Origin: Adhaeribacter soli
GTDB taxonomy: Bacteria; Bacteroidota; Bacteroidia; Cytophagales; Hymenobacteraceae
NCBI RefSeq assembly: GCF_008727925.1
Contig: NZ_VTWT01000003.1
Coordinates: 453,547-517,546, forward strand
Length of the DNA stretch: 64,000 bases
Reading direction: 5' to 3'
Made by a program: the position numbers and the translations under genes. The notes under the pieces are model-generated. The model saw only the letters and a program-made list of their open reading frames with translations, was not told the DNA's origin and did not search any database. Numbering within the stretch: position 1 is the stretch's first letter; every line of letters starts with the position of its first letter. This document shows, piece by piece, positions 57,401 through 64,000 of this stretch.

Positions 57401-60400
57401 GCAGCTTATGGCAATTACACCCATCTGAGTACAACCCTGATGCAGGGTACAAGCAGTCCGGCTTCAGTTAGGCTGGGTAGCCCTACGGGAGGTTTCCGGT
57501 ACGCTTATATCTGGATCGACTATAATAAAGATGGTATTTTCCAGACTTCGGAACGCGTATTCAATGGCCAGGGTGTAGCTTCCACTCCGGGTGGTCCGAT
57601 CATTGTTTCCGGAAATATTGCCGTTCCTCAGAATGCGCAAACAGGAATTACCCGAATGCGGGTGTTGATGGATTTCAATTCAAACCAAACCAACCCGTGT
57701 ATCACCGGTCTGGCTATGGGTGAAGTAGAAGATTATTCAGTAAACATACAGCCGAATACCTTGCCGACTGTAGCCGGTTTTACCGCCGATCTGAATACCG
57801 TTTGCACAGGCTCGGTACAGTTCTCGGATGCCTCTACCAACGGCGCTACTTCCTGGCAGTGGAATTTCGGCGACCCGGCTTCCGGCGCAGCCAATACTTC
57901 TACGCTCCAGAATCCAACGCACGTTTACCCTACATCTACGGCTGGCAGCTATACCGTTACGTTAATTGCCTGTAAAAACGGGCAGTGCGATACTATTACC
58001 CGGAATAACTACGTGAACATTACGGTGCCTTGCCGGACGTACTGCGTTTCCAATAACCACGTGAACACGCTGCAATGGATCAGCAATTTTACCCTGGGTA
58101 CCATTAACAACAGTACCGGCCAGGAGCCGAACGCCTATGGTAATTATACATACTTGAACACGAACCTGACTGCCGGAAGTACCAATCCGTTTACAGTAAC
58201 TTTCGGAAACAACGCAGGAGGCTTCCGGTACGCTTACATCTGGATCGACTATAATAAAGATGGTGTTTTCCAGGCCTCGGAGCGGGTATTTAATGGTCAG
58301 GGAATTACGACGGGCGGTTCGATCGTAGCATCGGGCAGCTTTACGATCCCTAATAACGCGCCAACAGGTTTGACCCGGATGCGGGTGCTCATGGATTACA
58401 ATTCAAACCAGACCAACCCGTGTATCACCGGTCTGGCTATGGGTGAAGTAGAAGATTATTCAGTAAACATTCAGCCGAACAGTTTACCGACCGTGGCTGG
58501 TTTTACGGCTGATCTGAATACCGTTTGCACGGGCACGGTACAGTTTACGGATGAGTCTACCAACAGTGCTACTTCGTGGCAGTGGAATTTCGGCGATCCG
58601 GCTTCCGGCGCAGCCAATACCTCCACGCTTCAGAACCCGACGCACGTTTATCCTACATCTACGGCCGGCAGCTATACCGTTACCTTAATTGCCTGCAAAA
58701 ACGGGCAATGCAATACTGTTACCAAAACTAACTTCGTAAATATTGCCGTGCCCTGCCGCACCTATTGCGTGTCTAACAATCACGTGAACACGTTACAATG
58801 GATCAGCAATTTTACCCTGGGTACCATTAACAACAGTACCGGCCAGGAGCCGAACGCCTATGGTAATTATACATACTTGAACACGAACCTGACTGCCGGA
58901 AGCACCAACCCGTTTACAGTAACTTTCGGAAACAACGCAGGGGGCTTCCGGTATGCATACATCTGGATCGACTGGAATAAGGACGGGATTTTCCAGGCTT
59001 CGGAGCGGGTATTTAACGGGCCGGGAACGACGATGGGAACCTCGATCGGGGCTTCAGGCAGCTTAACGGTTCCTAATAATGCGCAGACTGGCATGACCCG
59101 GATGCGGGTGCTCATGGATTACAATTCAAACCAGACCAACCCATGTATTACCGGCCTGGCTATGGGCGAAGTAGAAGATTATACGGTTAACATTCAGCCG
59201 AATACCTTGCCGACCGTGGCTGGTTTTACGGCTGATCTGAATACCGTTTGTACGGGCTCGGTACAGTTTACTGATGAGTCTACCAACGGCGCTACTTCGT
59301 GGCAGTGGAACTTTGGCGATCCTGCTTCCGGCACGGCGAATACTTCCACGCTGCAGAACCCGATACACGCTTATCCGACTTCTACTGCCGGCAGCTATTC
59401 CGTTACCTTAATTGCCTGCAAAGGGGCGCAGTGCGATACAGTTACCCGGACAAACTACGTGAACATTACCGTGCCCTGCCGGACGTATTGCGTTTCCAAT
59501 AACCACAACAATACTACCCAGTGGATCAGCAATGTAACGCTTGGTACCCTTAATAATACAACAGGAGCCGAACCAAATGCCTATGGGAATTATACTTATT
59601 TAAGTACGAATCTTATTGCAGGCAGTAATAACCCTGTTTCGGTTACCCAGGGCTTTACCACCGGTACTTTCCGCTATGTAACTATCTGGATCGATTTTAA
59701 TAAAGACGGTACTTTCCAGACAACGGAGCGGGTATTTAATGTGCTGGGAACGAACCCGAGCGGAAGTCTGATAGTTTCCTCCGGAAGCATTGCGGTTCCT
59801 AATACAGCCGCCAGCGGCACTACCCGGATGCGGGTGATCATGAGTAGTATTTCTAACCTGACTACTTCTTGTGCAATAAATCTTTTGCCCGGCGAAACAG
59901 AGGATTATACGGTAAATATTCTGCCGAATACCACGCCGCCTGTCGCCAATTTTACCGCCACGCCGCTGACTACCTGCAATGGTCTGGTAACCTTCACCGA
60001 TGGGTCGACCAATATACCTACTTCCTGGAGCTGGAACTTCGGCGACCCGGCTTCGGGCGTTGCCAATACTTCTACGCTTCAGAACCCAACACATAGCTTC
60101 TCAGCGCCTGGATTGTATACCGTAACGCTTACGGCTACGAATGCCAATGGCTCGCATAGTGAGACTAAAACCAACTACATTAATTACGATCCGAATGCCG
60201 CTGCCTGCCGGATGGTAAACATGCCGGTCAATGGCTCGGTAACCTCTAACTTTTGTAGCGGGACCCTTTATGATGATGGCGGTGCTACCGGATTCTACTC
60301 TAACTATGTTAATAGTACCGTTGTAATTGCCCCAACCGGAGCTACTACTGTTTCCCTTACTTTTTCCCAGTTTATGACAGAGTCGGGTTATGATGTGCTC

Positions 60401-63400
60401 TACGTTTATGACGGCCCTTCTACGGCATCGCGTCTGATTGGTAGCTATACCGGTTCTGCTTTGCCGAATGGCGGTTTGCCGATTATATCTACCGGCGGGG
60501 CTTTAACCGTAAGGTTTACCACTGATGGCAGCGGCGTGTACTCAGGCTTTGTGGCTAACTGGAACTGTATCGTAAATACCTTGCCGCCAACGCCTGGTTT
60601 TACTGCTATCCCATTAACCACTTGTAATGGCTTGGTAACGTTTACCGATACTACCAGAAACTATCCAACCTCCTGGCAGTGGAACTTCGGCGATCCTGCT
60701 TCCGGGGTAGCTAACACCTCTACGCTCCAAAACCCGACGCATACCTTCTCGGCGCCAGGCATGTATACCGTAACGCTTACAACCTGCAACGCCAATGGGT
60801 GTAATACCATTACCAGATCGAATTACATAAATTATGACCCGAATGCGCTTGCCTGCCGAACCGTGAACATGCCGGTTTGGGGTACGGTAAATCAGACAGC
60901 CTGTAGCGGAATGCTTTATGATGATGGGGGGCCGGCTAATAATTATTCGAACGGCGTAAGCGGAACGGTAGTAATTGCACCTGCCGGCGCTTCAACCGTT
61001 TCGCTCACTTTCACTCAGTTCATGATTGAATCCGGCTGGGATATGCTTTATGTTTATGACGGATCTTCTACTGGGGCGCCTTTACTTGGTAGTTATACTG
61101 GTTCGGCCTTGCCAAATGGCGGCTTGCCGATCACTTCCACCGGTGGCGCTTTAACCGTAAGATTTACCACCGATGGCAGCGGCGTGTACTCAGGTTTTGA
61201 AGCAAACTGGAATTGTAATATCAATACATCACCGCCGGTAGCAAACTTTACGGCCTCTCCATTAACTACCTGCAATGGTTTAGTGAACTTTACCGATGCC
61301 TCTACTAATTTCCCGACCTCATGGAGCTGGAACTTTGGCGATCCGGGCTCAGGGGCAGCCAATACCTCTACCTTGCAGAACCCTACGCATACTTTTTCGG
61401 CTCCGGGTATGTATACGGTAATGCTTACGGCTACAAATGCACACGGCTCACACATCGTAACTAAAACCAACTACATTAATTACGATCCGAATGCCGCTGC
61501 CTGCCGGATTATAAACATGCCGGCAAGCAGTACGGTAACCACCAGCTTCTGCAGCGGTACCCTTTATGATAATGGCGGACCTACCAGTAATTATTCCAGC
61601 TTTGCTAATGGTACCGTAGTAATTGCGCCTACCGGGGCAACAAACGTTTCCATTTCTTTTGCCCAGTTTATTACAGAACCGGGGCTGGACGTGCTTTACC
61701 TCTATGACGGTCCATCTGCTGCCTCACCCCTGATCGGTAGTTATTCCGGCTTCAGCCTGCCAAATGGCGGCTTGCCGATCACTTCCAGCGGCGGAGCCTT
61801 AACCATCCGGTTCTCGACCAGTGGCAGCGGAACATTCTCCGGTTTTGAGGCGAATTGGAATTGCTTAATCAATACGTCGCCACCAATTGCCAATTTTACC
61901 GCTTCTCCGCTGACGCCTTGCAACGGCCTGGTGAATTTTACGGATGCATCTACCAGGTTCCCGACTTCCTGGAGCTGGAACTTTGGCGATCCGGGCTCGG
62001 GCGCAGCTAATACCTCTACGCTACAGAACCCAACGCATAATTTCTCGGCTCCGGGTATTTATACGGTAACGCTGACAGCCACGAATGCCAACGGCTCTAA
62101 TACTACTATCAGGTCTAACTACATAAATTACGACCCGAATGCCGCTGCCTGCCGAATTGTGAATATGCCGGTCAATGGCTCGGTGACCTCCAATTTCTGC
62201 AGCGGTACCCTTTACGATGACGGCGGCCCAGCTAATGATTATTCCAATAATGCGAATGGCACTGTAGTAATCGCCCCGGTTGGAGCATCGGCCGTTTCCC
62301 TGACTTTCACGCAGTTTGCAACGCAATCGGGCTTTGATATCGTTTATGTCTATGACGGCCCTTCCACCGCTTCGCCCCTGATCGCTACTTATTCCGGCTC
62401 CATTCTGCCGCACGGAGGCTTACCGATTACTTCCAGCGGTGGAGCCTTAACCATCCGGTTCTCGAGCAATGGCACCGGAACATACTCCGGCTTTGTGGCA
62501 AATTGGAATTGCGTAATCAATACGGCGCCGCCAATTGCCAATTTTACCGCTTCTCCCCTGACGCCTTGCAACGGCTTGGTTAATTTTACGGATGCATCTA
62601 CAGGATTCCCTACTTCGTGGAACTGGAACTTTGGCGATCCGGGCTCGGGAGCAGCCAATACCTCTGCGCTGCAGAACCCAACGCATACGTATGCTACGCC
62701 AGGGGTGTACACCGTAACGCTTACGGTTTCAAATGCCAACGGCACGCAAACCATTACCCGTACCAATTATATTAACTACGATCCGAATATTCTTGCCTGC
62801 CGGACAGTGAATATGCCATCTACCGGCAATACCACTGCTGCAGCCTGTACTGGTACACTTTACGATGATGGCGGGCCAGGTGGTAATTATTCTAATGGCA
62901 CGTCCGGCTATGTTGTAATTGCGCCTTTCGGAGCCACAAATGTAGCCCTTACCTTTACCCAATTCAGTACGGAATCCGGCTGGGATGTGCTTTGGATCTA
63001 TGACGGTTCGTCTTTATCGTCTCCGGTTATAGGTACCTATTCGGGCAATTCCTTACCGAATGGCGGTCTGCCGATTGTGTCATCGGGTGGCGCCTTAACG
63101 GTTCGTTTCGGAACGAATGGGGTAGTTAATGATGCCGGCTTTGCTGCCACCTGGACTTGTAATAGTCCGGTTGGTCTTGCCGAAAGCAGAAGCAGCATAC
63201 CTTTGGTGGTTTATCCGAACCCAAGTACCGGAATGGTAAATCTGAAACTGGGAGGAAACAGCCCGGATGCGTTCCAGGTGGAAGTAACGAATGTATTAGG
63301 GGAGGTGCTCATGAAAAAGCCTGTCTCCTTTACCGATCAGCAGGAGCAAACCCTTGATCTGAGCCGGTTAGCCAAAGGCGTTTACTTCATCCGTTTGCAG

Positions 63401-63442
63401 AACGGCAAAACCTCTACCATGCGCAAGGTAGTTCTTGAATAG
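54404..63442 (+). CDS. giant T9SS type A surface protein with GEVED, PKD and CUB-like modules
   Basis: A 3012-aa protein. The frame opens at GTG 54374, but MKQPLLSHFSF at 54404 begins a normal signal peptide (ending LGYAQ). Modules in order, G for GEVED (ending EVEDY/GEVEDY), P for PKD (WNFGDPASG core) and C for CUB-like (YVYDGPST core): G P G P G P C P G P G P G P G P C P C P C P C P C. That is 7 G, 12 P and 6 C. The type A sorting domain covers the last 80 residues (VVYPNPSTGMVNL to MRKVVLE). DNA units of 723 bp (P-G) and about 645 bp (P-C) repeat at high identity; 58073-58179 equals 58796-58902 exactly. Calcium-binding and adhesion are likely roles. No enzyme domain is visible. Confidence 0.88.
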   Translation: MKQPLLSHFSFSVLCKVFLALLLVSFANLGYAQCPVSACVPGNAPAGNLIFGMGILNVNVNNGAINKTSPGATDGYQDYACTTGTSLTAAVAHPISIRTNPNVNENVRVWIDYNNDGIFHVTDELAFSSINNILHTGTFTIPVSAVTNTPLRMRVAADNFSSPLPTPCFTPQYSQVEDYRITVTANTSAPAPEFSASATTTCNSTVSFTDLSANGPTSWTWNFGDPNSGASNTSTLQNPTHTFSAPGTYTITLTACNAGGCNTVTKTSYITYHNNVPVAATCTPATSSYCCGYGITNVNFGNGLMTNTSVNGQAGYQDFTCSKSVTVTAGNSYPISLTSGTNPQDTRIYIDLNNDGSFTGSNEMVFQLLNQVNPSGSITIPGTTFLNTPLRMRIVSDEIGSTFNSCSGILSGQAEDYTIRINPNPNPPVAQFTSNYASACDTIVRFTDQSTNAPTSWAWDFGDPASGALNTSTLPNPVHIYHTPGTYTVTLVATNSNGPSTQTKTNYVTIVKPCLNYCPSNGHNNTNIHISNVTLSNLNNTSGQAPNGYSDFTAQTATLVQGNPATLNVSRGGGYINTSVSAWIDFNRNGIFENTERVMAQNAISTVATVVIAVPVSAPVGGTRMRVMTSSLTTAPTNPCVTNSLNLEVEDYSIIIQTNQQPPIIDFTVSSQISCTGTVQFNDNSMNQPATWLWNFGDPASGTANTSTLQDPAHVYATPGLYTVTLTATNAYGTNTLTKTNFINYDPNNTFCTTVVMPSTGTAPVATRCSGTVYDPGGATGMYPNSANGTVTIAPTGAATVTLTFSDFNLQSGADYLWIYDGPTTGSPLIGMYSGLTLPNGGTITSTGSALTLNFTSNTSVVNNGFAATWSCTMPTAKPVTRFQADFTDICTGAVPFTDVSTNAPTSWQWNFGDPASGAANTSTLQNPTHTYSTTSARAYTVTLISCNSFGCDTLVQTNYVNIAVPCRTYCVSNNHVNTVQWIGNVTLGTINNNTGQEPAAYGNYTHLSTTLMQGTSSPASVRLGSPTGGFRYAYIWIDYNKDGIFQTSERVFNGQGVASTPGGPIIVSGNIAVPQNAQTGITRMRVLMDFNSNQTNPCITGLAMGEVEDYSVNIQPNTLPTVAGFTADLNTVCTGSVQFSDASTNGATSWQWNFGDPASGAANTSTLQNPTHVYPTSTAGSYTVTLIACKNGQCDTITRNNYVNITVPCRTYCVSNNHVNTLQWISNFTLGTINNSTGQEPNAYGNYTYLNTNLTAGSTNPFTVTFGNNAGGFRYAYIWIDYNKDGVFQASERVFNGQGITTGGSIVASGSFTIPNNAPTGLTRMRVLMDYNSNQTNPCITGLAMGEVEDYSVNIQPNSLPTVAGFTADLNTVCTGTVQFTDESTNSATSWQWNFGDPASGAANTSTLQNPTHVYPTSTAGSYTVTLIACKNGQCNTVTKTNFVNIAVPCRTYCVSNNHVNTLQWISNFTLGTINNSTGQEPNAYGNYTYLNTNLTAGSTNPFTVTFGNNAGGFRYAYIWIDWNKDGIFQASERVFNGPGTTMGTSIGASGSLTVPNNAQTGMTRMRVLMDYNSNQTNPCITGLAMGEVEDYTVNIQPNTLPTVAGFTADLNTVCTGSVQFTDESTNGATSWQWNFGDPASGTANTSTLQNPIHAYPTSTAGSYSVTLIACKGAQCDTVTRTNYVNITVPCRTYCVSNNHNNTTQWISNVTLGTLNNTTGAEPNAYGNYTYLSTNLIAGSNNPVSVTQGFTTGTFRYVTIWIDFNKDGTFQTTERVFNVLGTNPSGSLIVSSGSIAVPNTAASGTTRMRVIMSSISNLTTSCAINLLPGETEDYTVNILPNTTPPVANFTATPLTTCNGLVTFTDGSTNIPTSWSWNFGDPASGVANTSTLQNPTHSFSAPGLYTVTLTATNANGSHSETKTNYINYDPNAAACRMVNMPVNGSVTSNFCSGTLYDDGGATGFYSNYVNSTVVIAPTGATTVSLTFSQFMTESGYDVLYVYDGPSTASRLIGSYTGSALPNGGLPIISTGGALTVRFTTDGSGVYSGFVANWNCIVNTLPPTPGFTAIPLTTCNGLVTFTDTTRNYPTSWQWNFGDPASGVANTSTLQNPTHTFSAPGMYTVTLTTCNANGCNTITRSNYINYDPNALACRTVNMPVWGTVNQTACSGMLYDDGGPANNYSNGVSGTVVIAPAGASTVSLTFTQFMIESGWDMLYVYDGSSTGAPLLGSYTGSALPNGGLPITSTGGALTVRFTTDGSGVYSGFEANWNCNINTSPPVANFTASPLTTCNGLVNFTDASTNFPTSWSWNFGDPGSGAANTSTLQNPTHTFSAPGMYTVMLTATNAHGSHIVTKTNYINYDPNAAACRIINMPASSTVTTSFCSGTLYDNGGPTSNYSSFANGTVVIAPTGATNVSISFAQFITEPGLDVLYLYDGPSAASPLIGSYSGFSLPNGGLPITSSGGALTIRFSTSGSGTFSGFEANWNCLINTSPPIANFTASPLTPCNGLVNFTDASTRFPTSWSWNFGDPGSGAANTSTLQNPTHNFSAPGIYTVTLTATNANGSNTTIRSNYINYDPNAAACRIVNMPVNGSVTSNFCSGTLYDDGGPANDYSNNANGTVVIAPVGASAVSLTFTQFATQSGFDIVYVYDGPSTASPLIATYSGSILPHGGLPITSSGGALTIRFSSNGTGTYSGFVANWNCVINTAPPIANFTASPLTPCNGLVNFTDASTGFPTSWNWNFGDPGSGAANTSALQNPTHTYATPGVYTVTLTVSNANGTQTITRTNYINYDPNILACRTVNMPSTGNTTAAACTGTLYDDGGPGGNYSNGTSGYVVIAPFGATNVALTFTQFSTESGWDVLWIYDGSSLSSPVIGTYSGNSLPNGGLPIVSSGGALTVRFGTNGVVNDAGFAATWTCNSPVGLAESRSSIPLVVYPNPSTGMVNLKLGGNSPDAFQVEVTNVLGEVLMKKPVSFTDQQEQTLDLSRLAKGVYFIRLQNGKTSTMRKVVLE

Positions 63443-63465
63443 TATTCAGGAATCCTAATGAATTT

Positions 63466-63498
63466 AAAGGCCCGAGAATTTAATTTCCGGGCCTTTTT
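63466..63498 (+). terminator. terminator after the giant gene
   Basis: Stem AAAGGCCCG (63466-63474) with CGGGCCTTT (63488-63496), then Ts. Confidence 0.85.
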
Positions 63499-63592
63499 CA
63501 TTTTAGAGTAAAGGATCTAATGGCCAGTAGCACCTCGAATTTAATACAACCTTTATTGAATAAAGCAGAAGAATTGAGGGATAATGTTTTTT

Positions 63593-63820
63593 TCAGGCAT
63601 AGATATTTGCTAGACGGAAGAGAAAAATGATGTTTCTTAGGCCTCTTACGTAGCCCTTAAAGCTTCTATTTTGGCATTAAAGGATTCAGAAGCAGCCAAA
63701 GCCGACAGGTGGAAGGTTCTTTTCTTCTAAAAACAGCTGAAGACCTTTTTCTGTTTTTAGGACCTGTACTAACTTAAAATATTCTAAAATGCCTGCAGGT
63801 AGCAGCAGGCCAACTAAGGT
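63593..63820 (-). pseudogene. internally deleted ISAon1-family transposase
   Basis: On the minus strand the fragment reads LLLPAGILEYFKLVQVLKTE and then KGLQLFLEEKNLPP, which matches the N-region protein of ISAon1-type elements. Directly after it, in another frame, comes SESFNAKIEALRA, and after a further shift YVRGLRNIIFLFRLANIYA and a stop (63593-63595). This is the C-terminal end of the ISAon1 transposase (usual form AESFNAKIKAFR...FFLFRLTNIYA). The middle of about 300 residues is missing, so the copy is dead. It abuts the palindromic element at 63823. Confidence 0.7.
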
Positions 63821-63822
63821 TT

Positions 63823-63989
63823 GGTAAGCGTCTGACAAAATCGAAGGGTTCGTTTTTAAAACCCGAACAAGTACTTTTTTCCTAATCCCTCAACTTTTTA
63901 GGGATCAAGTTAAAAATTTGAGGGGGATTTAAAAAAGTGTTTGTTTTGGGTTGAATAAACCAGCACTTCGATTTTGTCAGACGCTTACC
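63823..63989. mobile_element. 167-bp palindromic element with perfect 24-bp terminal repeats
   Basis: The ends 63823-63846 (begins GGTAAGCGTCTGACAAAATC) and 63966-63989 (its exact complement) are perfect 24-bp inverted repeats. Between them, CCCTCAACTTTTTAGGGATC and the region near 63910-63930 also pair imperfectly, so nearly the whole unit can fold. There is no ORF. It looks like a MITE. The 11 bp that follow to the window end show nothing more. Confidence 0.7.
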
Positions 63990-64000
63990 ACACCCTTATT

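Noticed and set aside
59600..60094. Long antisense frame (164 codons) inside the giant surface-protein gene, and similar ones throughout 54404-63442
   Set aside because: They are shadows of a repetitive coding sequence; related frames recur at each repeat unit and have no motif, start context or promoter.
63823..63989. Palindrome considered as an integron attC site
   Set aside because: No R/L box consensus (RYYYAAC/GTTRRRY at the ends), no integrase and no cassette; perfect terminal repeats fit a MITE better.

Overview
The window reads as chromosomal DNA of a Bacteroidota bacterium, most likely of the Cytophagales/Hymenobacteraceae type. The evidence is a TonB-dependent receptor next to a DUF4249 lipoprotein, several type IX secretion (T9SS) cargo proteins with type A and type B sorting domains, BshC of bacillithiol synthesis, DUF4403, DUF1599 and BT_3928-type DoxX proteins, and many matches to the Bacteroidota promoter box TAnnTTTG. 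No rRNA, tRNA, CRISPR array or prophage was recognised. The species cannot be named from the sequence alone.

Layout. 1-4320: end of a TonB receptor, DUF4249 lipoprotein and MG2-type protein in one tight operon. 4534-13307: housekeeping genes (rimO, bshC, a 5-formyltetrahydrofolate cyclo-ligase, mnmD, a thioesterase, rlmN) around a secreted Asp-box protein. 13537-24216: five tandem paralogues of about 645 aa with a beta-propeller-like N-terminal region and a T9SS type B C-terminus. 24322-31811: envelope proteins, YihY, DUF4403, a thioredoxin-like protein and a threonine dehydrogenase. 32121-35864: kbl, a TPR-like lipoprotein and two tandem peroxiredoxins. 37227-43610: cdaA-folP back to back with DUF1599, then DoxX, an ABC permease, aroK and a fatty-acid hydroxylase. 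43611-45033: a 1.4 kb non-coding region holding a cluster of DnaA boxes beside a very AT-rich tract, a candidate replication origin. 45034-54258: a T9SS protein, a 58-codon lipoprotein gene, a CDF transporter coupled to a half-size binding protein, a patatin lipase with a membrane protein, and an M15 peptidase. 54404-63442: a 3012-aa surface protein made of 7 GEVED, 12 PKD and 6 CUB-like modules. The last 560 bp hold an internally deleted ISAon1-type transposase and a perfect palindromic element.

How the genes relate. Threonine dehydrogenase and kbl form a divergent threonine-to-glycine pair. folP and cdaA overlap on one strand and face DUF1599 and DoxX. The T9SS cargos (the array, the 747-aa protein, the 689-aa protein and the giant protein) make up about a third of the window and are probably displayed on, or released from, the cell surface.

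The most unusual feature is the intergenic DNA. Nearly every spacer above 300 bp between unrelated genes is filled with short palindromic repeats from at least four families. They are often nested symmetrically, an outer inverted repeat enclosing an inner one of a different family. The candidate oriC, the tandem cargo array and these nested palindromes are the main points to follow up. All functional calls rest on reading motifs and family resemblance; no searches were run.
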